Below, in pieces: positions 8,604-16,517 of a DNA stretch of 64,000 bases. Each line of letters starts with the position of its first letter. Within the stretch, counting starts at the first letter, position 1. The notes beneath the pieces were generated by a model. The model was not told the origin of the DNA, ran no database searches, and worked only from the letters and a program-made list of their open reading frames with translations. Both the position numbers and the translations under genes were made by a program. Source of the stretch: Mesorhizobium sp. M00.F.Ca.ET.216.01.1.1 (lineage in GTDB: Bacteria > Pseudomonadota > Alphaproteobacteria > Rhizobiales > Rhizobiaceae); NCBI RefSeq assembly GCF_004010325.2, contig NZ_SADR02000002.1, positions 186,001 through 250,000 of the forward strand, in the 5' to 3' direction.

Positions 8604-10283
8604 TTACAAGTTCTGGTAAACCGGGCCTTCGCCGCCTTGCGGCGGCACCCAGGTTATATTCTGGTTTGGATCCTTGATGTCGCAGGTCTTGCAGTGGACG
8701 CAGTTCTGCGCGTTGATGACGAAGCGCACATCCTTGGCTGTAGGATCGGCGGCAGCGTTACCGTCCTTGTCGACCCATTCGTAGACCGCGGCCGGGCAAT
8801 AGCGCGTCGAGGGCCCGGCAAAGACATCGTGCTCGGAGCGCTTCTGCAGGTTCATGTCCGCGACCAGCAGGTGCACCGGCTCGTTTTCCTCATGGTTGGT
8901 ATTGGACAGGAATACCGAAGACAGGCGGTCGAAGGTCAGCACGCCGTCCGGCTTCGGATAGGCGATCTTCTCGTGCTTTGAGGCCGGCTCCAGCGTGGCG
9001 TAGTCGGCCTTGCGGTGCTTCAGCGTGCCGAAGGGCGAGAAGCCGAACAGCGTGTTCAGCCACATGTCGAGGCCGCCGAGGGCGACGCCTACGATGGTGC
9101 CGAAGCGCGACCACAGCGGCTTGACGTTACGCACCTTCTTCAAATCCTTGCCGATGTCGGTCGAACGCCATGCCGCCTCGTAGGAGACCAGCTCGTCATT
9201 GGCGCGGCCGGCGCCGATCGCCGCGGCGACATGCTCAGCCGCCAGCATTCCGGAAAGCACGGCGTTGTGCGAACCCTTGATGCGCGGAACGTTGACGAAG
9301 CCGGCCGCGCAGCCCACCAGCGCGCCGCCGGGAAAGGACAGTTTCGGCACCGACTGCCAGCCGCCCTCGGTGATGGCGCGCGCGCCGTAGCCCAGCCGCT
9401 TGGCGCCGTCGAAGGTGCCTCTGATCGCCGGATGGGTCTTGAAGCGCTGGAATTCGTCGAAAGGCGACAGATAGGGGTTCTTGTAATTGAGGTGGACGAC
9501 GAAACCGACCGCAACCTGGTTGTCCTCCAAATGGTAGAGGAACGAGCCGCCGCCGGTCTTCATGTCGAGCGGCCAGCCGAAGGAGTGCTGCACCAGGCCC
9601 GGCCGGTGGTTCTCGGGCTTGACCTGCCAGAGTTCCTTGAGGCCGATGCCGTATTTGCCAGGCTCGCGGCCGTCGGAAAGCTTGTATCTGGCGATCAGCT
9701 GCTTGGCCAGCGAGCCGCGCGCGCCCTCGCCGATCAGCACATATTTGCCCATCAGCGCCATGCCCGGTGCAAAGGCGGGGCCGTGCGTGCCGTCCTTCTC
9801 GACGCCCATGTCGCCGGTGACGACGCCGGTGACCGCGCCCTGGTCATTGTAGAGGAGGCCGACCGCGGCGAAGCCGGGATAGACCTCGACGCCCAGCGCC
9901 TCGGCCTTGGTTGCCAGCCAGCGGCAGACATTGCCGAGCGAGACGATGTAGTTGCCGTGATTGTTCATCAGCGGCGGCATCAATATGTTGGGCAAGCGGA
10001 ACGAACCGGCGGGACCGAGAACCAGGAAATGATCCGCCGTGACCGGCGTCTTGAAGGGATGTCCCTCCTCCTCGCGCCAGCCCGGCAACAGCCGGTCGAT
10101 GCCGATCGGATCGACGACGGCGCCGGACAGGATATGGGCGCCGACCTCGCCGCCTTTTTCCAGCACGACGACGGAAAGCTCGGGATTGAGCTGCTTGAGA
10201 CGGATCGCGGCGGCGAGGCCGGCCGGGCCGGCGCCGACGATGACCACGTCGAATTCCATGCTTTCGCGTTCGATATCGCTCAT
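8604..10283 (-). CDS. Electron-transfer flavoprotein-ubiquinone oxidoreductase (ETF-QO)
   Basis: A 559-residue enzyme that passes electrons from ETF, reduced by acyl-CoA and amino-acid dehydrogenases, to ubiquinone at the inner membrane. Visible elements: N-terminal FAD-binding VVIVGAGPAGLAAAIRL, the VVLEKGGEVGAHILSGAVVDP motif, a central quinone/FAD region (GEGARGSLAKQL), and a C-terminal 4Fe-4S part with YCPAAVYEW plus NCVHCKTCDIKDP, giving the four cluster cysteines. ATG 10283 (MSDIERESMEFDVVIVGAG) has a GAGGG site nearby; the frame extends 18 codons upstream. It is divergent from the hypothetical at 10534. The gene links to the acyl-CoA and branched-chain catabolism seen elsewhere in the window. 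Confidence 0.95.
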   Translation of the reverse strand: MSDIERESMEFDVVIVGAGPAGLAAAIRLKQLNPELSVVVLEKGGEVGAHILSGAVVDPIGIDRLLPGWREEEGHPFKTPVTADHFLVLGPAGSFRLPNILMPPLMNNHGNYIVSLGNVCRWLATKAEALGVEVYPGFAAVGLLYNDQGAVTGVVTGDMGVEKDGTHGPAFAPGMALMGKYVLIGEGARGSLAKQLIARYKLSDGREPGKYGIGLKELWQVKPENHRPGLVQHSFGWPLDMKTGGGSFLYHLEDNQVAVGFVVHLNYKNPYLSPFDEFQRFKTHPAIRGTFDGAKRLGYGARAITEGGWQSVPKLSFPGGALVGCAAGFVNVPRIKGSHNAVLSGMLAAEHVAAAIGAGRANDELVSYEAAWRSTDIGKDLKKVRNVKPLWSRFGTIVGVALGGLDMWLNTLFGFSPFGTLKHRKADYATLEPASKHEKIAYPKPDGVLTFDRLSSVFLSNTNHEENEPVHLLVADMNLQKRSEHDVFAGPSTRYCPAAVYEWVDKDGNAAADPTAKDVRFVINAQNCVHCKTCDIKDPNQNITWVPPQGGEGPVYQNL

Positions 10284-10533
10284 CAATCCCTCACTGGCTT
10301 GCCGTTTTCCGGCATCTTGCTGGCTCACGCGCTGCATAGCGTATCAAATAGCGACGCGAAACCGGCGCGGACGTGACAATGCCGATTTCGACAAAAAGTC
10401 GCGCATTCTACTATAGGATCGCTGTCTGGCCTGCACAGAAACATTAATCCGGACCGTATCCACCCCCCAAGGAAAGCCGTCGCCCTCACGTTTTAGTTGT
10501 TCGACAGCTTGCTTATCGGCCATACTTCGAGCC

Positions 10534-11178
10534 ATGCGCATTCCCGGGCCGCCTGGCTTTTCATCGACGCGCCTTTTTTCCACGCCCGGCCGGATTTGCC
10601 GCGCGGCCCTTTTGGCCCTTACGCCGTTGGCGCCGGTCTACGCCCATGCCGATCCGCAAAAGGTCTGGGCGGCCGGTGCCTATTCCTTTTCCGATGAGCT
10701 CGGCGGCTTCCGCATCACCGGCGCCTCAGGCATCGGGACAAAGGAGAATCCGCTTGTCATCACCGAAGAGCTGAATTCGGCAACGCCGGTGACGATGACC
10801 ATACGCACGACGAAGCCGATCCAGCCCTTCGGCTCCGCGGGAGAATTCGCCAACGGCCTCATGTATATGCGCATCGACGTGCTCAACAATAGCGGCCAGG
10901 CCTGGGTCGAGTTCCAGTTCGAGCTGCAGGAGGTTCTCGACCAGCCGAGCGTGTTCGGCGACGGCCTGTCGTTCGACCAGCGCAACAAGACCCCGGACAA
11001 TATCTGGTCGAGCGGTTTTTCCGATTTCGATCGCGAGTTCGAGCCCTATGACCGGCTGCTGTTCAGGAACGGCAAGATCGATGCGCTGAAGACGGCGAAC
11101 TTCGATTTCCTGATCACCGACTACACGCCACGCTGGACGTTCTATCTGGTGCAGGACCCGCGCATACCGACAGGCTGA
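10534..11178 (+). CDS. Conserved secreted protein of unknown function
   Basis: A 214-residue protein with a signal peptide (about residues 18-39, ICRAALLALTPLAPVYAHA then DPQKVW). The mature part is beta-rich and acidic: AAGAYSFSDELGGFRITGAS, VTMTIRTTKPIQPFG, LMYMRIDVLNNSGQAWVEFQ, FDREFEPYDRLLF and a final TPRWTFYLVQDP. The layout suggests a beta-sandwich, but I recognise no named domain. It is a single gene divergent from ETF-QO, followed by a palindromic repeat at 11201-11244. Confidence 0.75.
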   Translation: MRIPGPPGFSSTRLFSTPGRICRAALLALTPLAPVYAHADPQKVWAAGAYSFSDELGGFRITGASGIGTKENPLVITEELNSATPVTMTIRTTKPIQPFGSAGEFANGLMYMRIDVLNNSGQAWVEFQFELQEVLDQPSVFGDGLSFDQRNKTPDNIWSSGFSDFDREFEPYDRLLFRNGKIDALKTANFDFLITDYTPRWTFYLVQDPRIPTG

Positions 11179-11200
11179 GAGTCTTTGTCTTTATCTTTAT

Positions 11201-11244
11201 GCATGTCGTTGTCCCAAACCGCTGCGCACTTTTGGGCGACATGC
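11201..11244. repeat. Dispersed intergenic palindrome, copy A
   Basis: Outer arms GCATGTCG (11201-11208) and CGACATGC (11237-11244) pair perfectly; inner CCCAAA and TTTTGGG arms also pair around a GC-rich spacer. It lies between the secreted hypothetical and the uracil-DNA glycosylase gene. Same family as copies near 22723, 27995, 32327, 34128, 56803, 59654 and 60851. Confidence 0.75.
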
Positions 11245-11284
11245 ATTACTTGCAAATTTCTGCCGCTCGGCCGAATGTGGCGCC

Positions 11285-12160
11285 ATGACTGCCGTCTCCC
11301 GAAACAACCGACCGGACCTGCGCGATCTGCTGGCCTTCTACGCCAGCGCCGGCGTCGACGAAGCGCTCGAAGACGAGCCGGTGAACAGGTTTGCCGAGGC
11401 TCCGTCAAAGCCGCCGGAGCGGGCCGCGCCGCCAATTGCTGAAAGCGCCGCGCCGCAGCGCTCGACCAGCGTGTCGCGCGCCGAGATAAGCGACCGGCTC
11501 AACGCGGCACCGGCGGTGCGCGCGCCCACTGCCCCTGCGACGGTGCCCGACGAAGCGCAGGCTGCACTAGCGCGGCAATTGGCGACGACGGCGGCAAGCC
11601 TGGACGAGCTTCGCCAGCTGATGGCGACATTCGACGGCTGCAACCTCAAATTCACCGCCAAGAACCTGGTGTTCGCCGACGGCAATCCGAATGCCGCGGT
11701 TATGCTGGTGGGCGAGGCTCCCGGCCGCGACGAGGACATCGAGGGACTGCCGTTCGTCGGTCGCTCCGGCCGCCTGCTCGACCGCATGCTGGCGGCGATC
11801 GGCCTCGACCGGAATTCGGCCTATATCGCCAACGTCATCCCGTGGCGGCCGCCGGGCAACCGCACGCCGACACCGCATGAGACCGAGATCTGCCGGCCGT
11901 TCATCGAACGGCAGATCGAGCTGGTCAATCCCAAGGTTCTGGTCAATTTGGGCGGTCCCTCGGCAAAGACCTTGCTCAACGCCACCGAAGGCATATTGCG
12001 GCTGCGCGGCAACTGGCGCGTCCACACCACGGCGGCCGGCATCGTCATTCCCGCCATGCCGACCCTGCATCCGGCCTATCTTCTGAGGACGCCGGCGCAC
12101 AAGAAACTGGCGTGGCGGGATTTCCTCGAAGTGAAGGCAAAGCTGCGGGCGCTTGGTTGA
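11285..12160 (+). CDS. Family 4-like uracil-DNA glycosylase lacking two Fe-S ligands
   Basis: A 291-residue protein with a low-complexity, Ala/Pro-rich N-terminal 100 residues, then the glycosylase domain: VMLVGEAPGRDEDIEGLPFVGRSG (active-site motif 1), YIANVIPWRPPGNRTPTPHE, VLVNLGGPSAKTLL and a LHPAYLLR motif 2. It removes uracil from DNA in base-excision repair. Family 4 enzymes hold a 4Fe-4S cluster through four cysteines. By my alignment by eye, one expected cysteine before GCNL is Phe and the KCRPP cysteine is Trp (PWRPP); only the Cys of GCNL and of EICRPF remain. Such substitution seems shared by rhizobial relatives, so it is probably a cluster-free or altered subclade. Start ATG 11285. 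Confidence 0.88.
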   Translation: MTAVSRNNRPDLRDLLAFYASAGVDEALEDEPVNRFAEAPSKPPERAAPPIAESAAPQRSTSVSRAEISDRLNAAPAVRAPTAPATVPDEAQAALARQLATTAASLDELRQLMATFDGCNLKFTAKNLVFADGNPNAAVMLVGEAPGRDEDIEGLPFVGRSGRLLDRMLAAIGLDRNSAYIANVIPWRPPGNRTPTPHETEICRPFIERQIELVNPKVLVNLGGPSAKTLLNATEGILRLRGNWRVHTTAAGIVIPAMPTLHPAYLLRTPAHKKLAWRDFLEVKAKLRALG

Positions 12161-12171
12161 GAGTGCAAGCG

Positions 12172-12198
12172 CACCTTCCTTCTTGTGGGAGAAGGAGA
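12172..12198. repeat. Degenerate intergenic hairpin repeat after the glycosylase gene
   Basis: CCTTCCTTCT and GGAGAAGG can pair around TGTG. It looks like a decayed copy of the CTCCCC-TTGT-GGGGAG element seen intact at 19168-19191. It may act as a weak terminator for the glycosylase gene, but there is no clear T-run. Confidence 0.4.
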
Positions 12199-12255
12199 GG
12201 GCCATAATCTCCCAGGTAATTGAAATGCATCAGTTACCGGCCTAACCCTGCGGCC

Positions 12256-13080
12256 ATGACAACAGCATCAGCACAGATTTCCGCCGGCAGCCTCATTCGC
12301 GAATGGCGCACGCGCCGGCGCATGAGTCAACTCGACCTCGCCATGGAAGCCGAGATTTCGCAGCGGCATCTGAGCTTTGTGGAAAGCGGCCGCGCAGCAC
12401 CCTCGCGCGACATGGTGTTGCATCTGGCCGAGCAGCTCTCGATCCCGCTTCGGCAGCGCAACCAGCTCCTGTTGGCGGCGGGCTTTGCCCCGAGCTTCAG
12501 CGAGCGGCCACTGACCGACGCCTCGCTGGCGCCGGCGACGGCGGCCGTGGAGATCGTGCTCAAGGGGCACGAGCCATTCCCAGCGCTCGCCGTCGACCGC
12601 CACTGGAACCTGGTTTCGGCCAATGCCGCCATCGGGCCGTTCATGGCCGATGTCGCCGAGGCTTCGCTGCTGACGCCACCGGTCAATGTGCTGCGTCTCA
12701 GCCTGCACCCCGACGGCATCGCGCCGCGCATCGTCAACCTTGCGGAATGGCGGGCGCATCTTCTCGACCGGCTGAAACAGCAGAACGATGCCACTGGCGA
12801 CCCGGTCCTGCTCGAACTGGAGCGCGAGTTGCGGACCTATCCGTCCGGCCTCAAGGGCGGACGGCCGGCGCCAGTCGAGCCGAACGCCATCGTGCATCCG
12901 CTGCGGCTTGCGCATAGCGATGCAGTGTTGTCGTTCATCAGCACCATCACAGTGTTCGGCACGCCGCTCGATGTGACGCTGTCTGAACTGGCGATCGAAT
13001 CTTTTTTCCCCGCCGACGAGCAGACGCGGGCAGTGCTCGAACGATTGGCGAAGGAGCGGGGCGGGACGCCGAAGCCGTGA
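12256..13080 (+). CDS. XRE-family transcriptional regulator with MmyB-like ligand domain
   Basis: A 274-residue regulator. Residues about 8-65 are a helix-turn-helix of the XRE type (LIREWRTRRRMSQLDLAMEA, ISQRHLSFVESGRAAPSRDM). The remainder (ALAVDRHWNLVSANAAIGPF, LRLSLHPDGIAPRIVNLAEW, DVTLSELAIESFFPADE) matches the MmyB-like C-terminal domain, a PAS-like pocket proposed to bind fatty-acid or small hydrophobic ligands. Its target is unknown. The next gene, a DMT exporter, is convergent: the stop of this gene (13078-13080) abuts the complementary stop at 13081 with no gap, forming TGATCA. ATG 12256 has no strong ribosome site. Confidence 0.9.
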   Translation: MTTASAQISAGSLIREWRTRRRMSQLDLAMEAEISQRHLSFVESGRAAPSRDMVLHLAEQLSIPLRQRNQLLLAAGFAPSFSERPLTDASLAPATAAVEIVLKGHEPFPALAVDRHWNLVSANAAIGPFMADVAEASLLTPPVNVLRLSLHPDGIAPRIVNLAEWRAHLLDRLKQQNDATGDPVLLELERELRTYPSGLKGGRPAPVEPNAIVHPLRLAHSDAVLSFISTITVFGTPLDVTLSELAIESFFPADEQTRAVLERLAKERGGTPKP

Positions 13081-14058
13081 TCACCCCTGCGGCGGGGTTA
13101 CCTTGCGGGTGCGGCTGCGTTCGAGGCCAAGCTGACGCTCGCGCCAGATGATGAAGATGCCGGCGGCGACGACGATCAGGCCGCCGACAAGCATGTTGAG
13201 CGTCGGCAGATCACCGAAGGCGAGGTAGCCGACGACGATGCCGAGCAGCATCGAGGTGTATTCGAAGGGTGCCACGACCGAGGCCTCGGCATGGCGATAG
13301 GCCGAGGTCATCAGGATCTGGCCGAGCCCGCCGCAAAAGCCCGATACAACAAGAAGTGACGCCTGCCGCGGCGCCAGCGCCTGCCAGCCGAACGGCAGCG
13401 ACAGCAGCGCGATGATGCTGGCCGTTGCCGAAAACCAGAGAACGATGGTCGCGGTCCGCTCGCTCTGGACGAGGTTGCGCACCAAGAGCATGGCGATGGC
13501 CGAGATCGCCGCCGCGACAAGGGCGGCGATGACGCCGAGCACCTCTTGATCGCCGAGGGCGGCGCCCGAGCTCAGCAGCGTCAGTTCCGGCCAAGAGATA
13601 ATCAGCACGCCGACCAGGCCGACGGCGACCGCGCTCCAGCGATAGACGCGGATGGCCTCGCCGAGGAAGATAGAACTGAACACCACCACCAGCAGCGGCT
13701 GCGCGTAGTTCAGCGTGATCGCCTCGGGCAGCGGCAGCCGCGTCAGTGCGAAGAAGCCAAGCCCCATGGCGCCGACGCCGACAACGCCGCGCGCGATGTG
13801 GTTGAGCGGGCGCCTGGTCGAGAACGCGGTGCCGAGTTTCCCCTGCACGGCGAGGAAGGCGATGATCGGAAAGATGGCGAAGAAGGAGCGGAAGAAGACG
13901 ATCTGGCCTGCCGGCACGGTGCCCGCCGCCTTGATGCAGGACGACATGCCGACAAAGACCGCCACCGACACGATCTTGAGCATGATACCGGTTAGCGTGC
14001 TGTGCCCAGCGGCGTGGCCGCTGATTGCAGCCGCTTGGAATCCTGGCTTGGCTGTCAC
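13081..14058 (-). CDS. DMT-superfamily (EamA/RhaT) membrane transporter
   Basis: A 325-residue inner-membrane protein with about ten hydrophobic segments in two EamA repeats (first roughly residues 26-160, with QIVFFRSFFAIFPIIAF and LPLPEAITLNYAQPLLVV; second from about 180 to 315, with GGLGQILMTSAYRHAEASVV and PFEYTSMLLGIVVGYLAFGD). Family members export metabolites or amino acids; the substrate is unknown. I chose GTG 14058 because it overlaps the stop of the upstream molybdenum-hydroxylase gene in a GTGA quartet (14055-14058), suggesting translational coupling; ATG 13983 is the alternative and would remove 25 residues. The last 15 residues are basic and cytoplasmic. Confidence 0.88.
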   Translation of the reverse strand: MTAKPGFQAAAISGHAAGHSTLTGIMLKIVSVAVFVGMSSCIKAAGTVPAGQIVFFRSFFAIFPIIAFLAVQGKLGTAFSTRRPLNHIARGVVGVGAMGLGFFALTRLPLPEAITLNYAQPLLVVVFSSIFLGEAIRVYRWSAVAVGLVGVLIISWPELTLLSSGAALGDQEVLGVIAALVAAAISAIAMLLVRNLVQSERTATIVLWFSATASIIALLSLPFGWQALAPRQASLLVVSGFCGGLGQILMTSAYRHAEASVVAPFEYTSMLLGIVVGYLAFGDLPTLNMLVGGLIVVAAGIFIIWRERQLGLERSRTRKVTPPQG

Positions 14059-16361
14059 GTTGCCGTTGCTTCCCGGATCGCTACCCAGATGCGCGCCGGT
14101 GTCGCCGGCATGTCGAGGTGCCTGATGCCGTAGGCGCGGTAGAGCGCGTCGGTCACCGCATTGAGCGCGGCCGGCGTTGCCCCGATCGTGCCGGCCTCGC
14201 CGGCGCCCTTGATGCCGAGCGCATTGGTGGTCGAGGGCACGTTGCGGGTCTCGAAATGGAAGAACGGCAAATCGTCGGCGCGCGGCATGGCATAGTCCAT
14301 GAAGCTCGCCGTCAAAAGCTGCCCGTCCTCGCCATAGACCGTGTTTTCGGTCAGCGCCTGGCCGATGCCCTGGACGACGCCGCCATGCACCTGGCCTGCC
14401 AGCAGCATCGGGTTCACGGTGACGCCGAAGTCGTCGACGATGGTGTAGCGGACGACCTCGGTTGCACCGGTGTCGGGATCGATCTCGACCTCGCAGATGT
14501 GAGTGCCGTTCGGATAGGTGCACTCGTCCTGCACGAATTCGCCAAAGCCTTTCAGATCGTCTGGGTTCTTCGCGGCCTTGGCGATGCTCGAAAAATCGAT
14601 GGTGCGGTCGGTGCCGACGATGCGGGCAACGCCGTTCGACAATTCGATGTCGCCGGTCGAGGCTTCCAGCTCATCTGCCGCAATGCGCTTGATCTTGTCG
14701 GCAAGGTCCTCGCCGGCACGCGATGCCGAAACGCCGCCGAGCGGGATCGAGCGCGAGCCGCCGGTGCCGCCGCCGGCCTTCAGCTCGTCGGTGTCGCCTT
14801 GGCGGACATGGATCTTGTCTACATCCAGATGGAGCTTTTCCGACAGGAACTGTGCATAGGCGGTGGCATGCCCCTGCCCGTTGGTCTGGGTGCCGATCTT
14901 CAGCGTCACCGTGCCGTCGCCATTCAGTTCGACGAAAGCCGGTTCGGAGCCGGGAAAGGCACAGGCCTCGATATAGGTCGCCATGCCGATGCCGCGGATC
15001 TTGCCAGCCGCATTCGACTGCGCCAGCCGTTGCGGGAATGCCTGCCACTCCGCCTGCTCGATGGCGCGGTTCATGTGTCCTTCGAACTCACCGGTATCGT
15101 AAAGGCGACCGGTCTGCGTGCGGTAGGGGAGTTGCTCGGGCTTGATGAAATTGCGCCGGCGGATCTCCTCGACAGGAAGGCCGAGATCGTGGGCGCAGGC
15201 GTCGACCAGCTTTTCCAGCAGGAACGCCGCTTCCGGCCGGCCGGCGCCGCGATAGGCATCGACCGGGCAGGTATTGGTGTAGAGGCCGGTCACCGAGACG
15301 TCGAGCGCCCTTATGTCGTAGACGCCGGTCGACATGGTGACGCCGATATAGGGGATGAACGGGCCGTATTGCGAGACGTAAGCGCCGATATTGGCGAGCA
15401 GGTCGACCTTCATGCCGAGGAAGCGGCCGTCCTTGTCCAATGCCATCTCTGCGGTCACGACATTGTCGCGGCCTTGCGCATCGGTAAGGAAATGCTCGGT
15501 GCGGTCGCCCGCCCACTTGACCGGCCGGCCAAGGAGCCTGGCGGCTTCCAACACCAGCGGATGCTCGCGATAGACGAAGCTCTTCGGCCCGAAGCCGCCG
15601 CCGACATCCGGCGTGATGACGCGCAGCTGGTCCTTCTTGATCTTGAACACATCGGCCAGGATGTACTGCATGGAATGCACACCCTGCGAGCCCGTTGTCA
15701 GCACGAAGCGGTTCTCGTCGGCTCTCCACTCGCCGATCGCCGAGCGCGGCTCCATGTAGTTGCAGACCAGCCGGTTGTTGACGAATTCGATACGGGTGAC
15801 GTGAGCGGCCTTGGCGAAAGCCGCCGCGGTCTTGGCCTTGTCGCCCATGTGGTAGCTGAAGGCACGGTTGGAGCCGATCTCCGGCCAGACCAGCGGCGTG
15901 CCTTCGGCAAGGGCTGTCGCCGTGCCTGACGCGGCGTCCTCGGAATCGTAGTCGACCTCGATCAGTTCGGCGGCGTCCTGCGCCAGCGCACGGCTGTCGG
16001 CAACGACGAAGGCGACGGCGTCGCCGACGTAATTGACCCGGTCGCGGCACAGCACCGGAATGTCGCGGGTCGGCGCCTTGGTGCCGTCCGGCTGCCTCTG
16101 CATGACGTCGCATTTGAGGTCGCCGAGATGGGCAAGGTCCTTGCCGGTCAGCACCAGATGGACGCCGGGCGCCGCGTTGGCCGCGTCGGTCGAACCGATC
16201 GTAAAGCTTGCCTTGGCCACCGGCGAGCGCAAGACATAGCCGTGCAGGAGGCCGGCCGGCTGGATGTCGTCGGTATAGCGGCCCTCGCCCTTGAGGAAGG
16301 ACTGATCCTCTCGACGCAGCACGGAAGCGCCCATCCCGAATTTCGGCGTGACGACGGTCAT
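14055..16361 (-). CDS. Xanthine dehydrogenase/CoxL-family molybdopterin-binding subunit
   Basis: A 768-residue large subunit of the molybdenum hydroxylase family. It has the N-terminal domain with LRREDQSFLKGEGRYTDDIQ, then the molybdopterin domain with TPDVGGGFGPKSF, the VDAYRGAGRPEA loop, IGTQTNGQGHATAYAQFLSE and GAGEAGTIGATPAALNAVTDA (catalytic Glu of GAGE). AYRGAGR marks form II CoxL-type enzymes, not true CO dehydrogenases, so an aldehyde or N-heterocycle substrate is likely. No FAD-binding medium subunit or 2Fe-2S small subunit is adjacent: upstream is divergent pepN, downstream a coupled DMT transporter. It must borrow partners from elsewhere or act differently. The start is ATG 16361. 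Confidence 0.9.
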   Translation of the reverse strand: MTVVTPKFGMGASVLRREDQSFLKGEGRYTDDIQPAGLLHGYVLRSPVAKASFTIGSTDAANAAPGVHLVLTGKDLAHLGDLKCDVMQRQPDGTKAPTRDIPVLCRDRVNYVGDAVAFVVADSRALAQDAAELIEVDYDSEDAASGTATALAEGTPLVWPEIGSNRAFSYHMGDKAKTAAAFAKAAHVTRIEFVNNRLVCNYMEPRSAIGEWRADENRFVLTTGSQGVHSMQYILADVFKIKKDQLRVITPDVGGGFGPKSFVYREHPLVLEAARLLGRPVKWAGDRTEHFLTDAQGRDNVVTAEMALDKDGRFLGMKVDLLANIGAYVSQYGPFIPYIGVTMSTGVYDIRALDVSVTGLYTNTCPVDAYRGAGRPEAAFLLEKLVDACAHDLGLPVEEIRRRNFIKPEQLPYRTQTGRLYDTGEFEGHMNRAIEQAEWQAFPQRLAQSNAAGKIRGIGMATYIEACAFPGSEPAFVELNGDGTVTLKIGTQTNGQGHATAYAQFLSEKLHLDVDKIHVRQGDTDELKAGGGTGGSRSIPLGGVSASRAGEDLADKIKRIAADELEASTGDIELSNGVARIVGTDRTIDFSSIAKAAKNPDDLKGFGEFVQDECTYPNGTHICEVEIDPDTGATEVVRYTIVDDFGVTVNPMLLAGQVHGGVVQGIGQALTENTVYGEDGQLLTASFMDYAMPRADDLPFFHFETRNVPSTTNALGIKGAGEAGTIGATPAALNAVTDALYRAYGIRHLDMPATPARIWVAIREATAT

Positions 16362-16517
16362 GAATGCCTCGCGACGGTGATTGGAAAATGAACGCCTGAA
16401 ATAGGCGTTGCTGCAGTTTTGTCGAGGGACCGTTTCGTGTAAAGAGCGCGGACTTCAAATTTTTTGGACCAGCGGACCCGTCCACCGCCCTCGGGAATCG
16501 ACAGGAAACCCCACGGA

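Noticed and set aside
14025..15929. A 634-codon plus-strand frame opposite the CoxL-like gene
   Set aside because: Antisense shadow; the minus strand encodes the conserved molybdopterin motifs.
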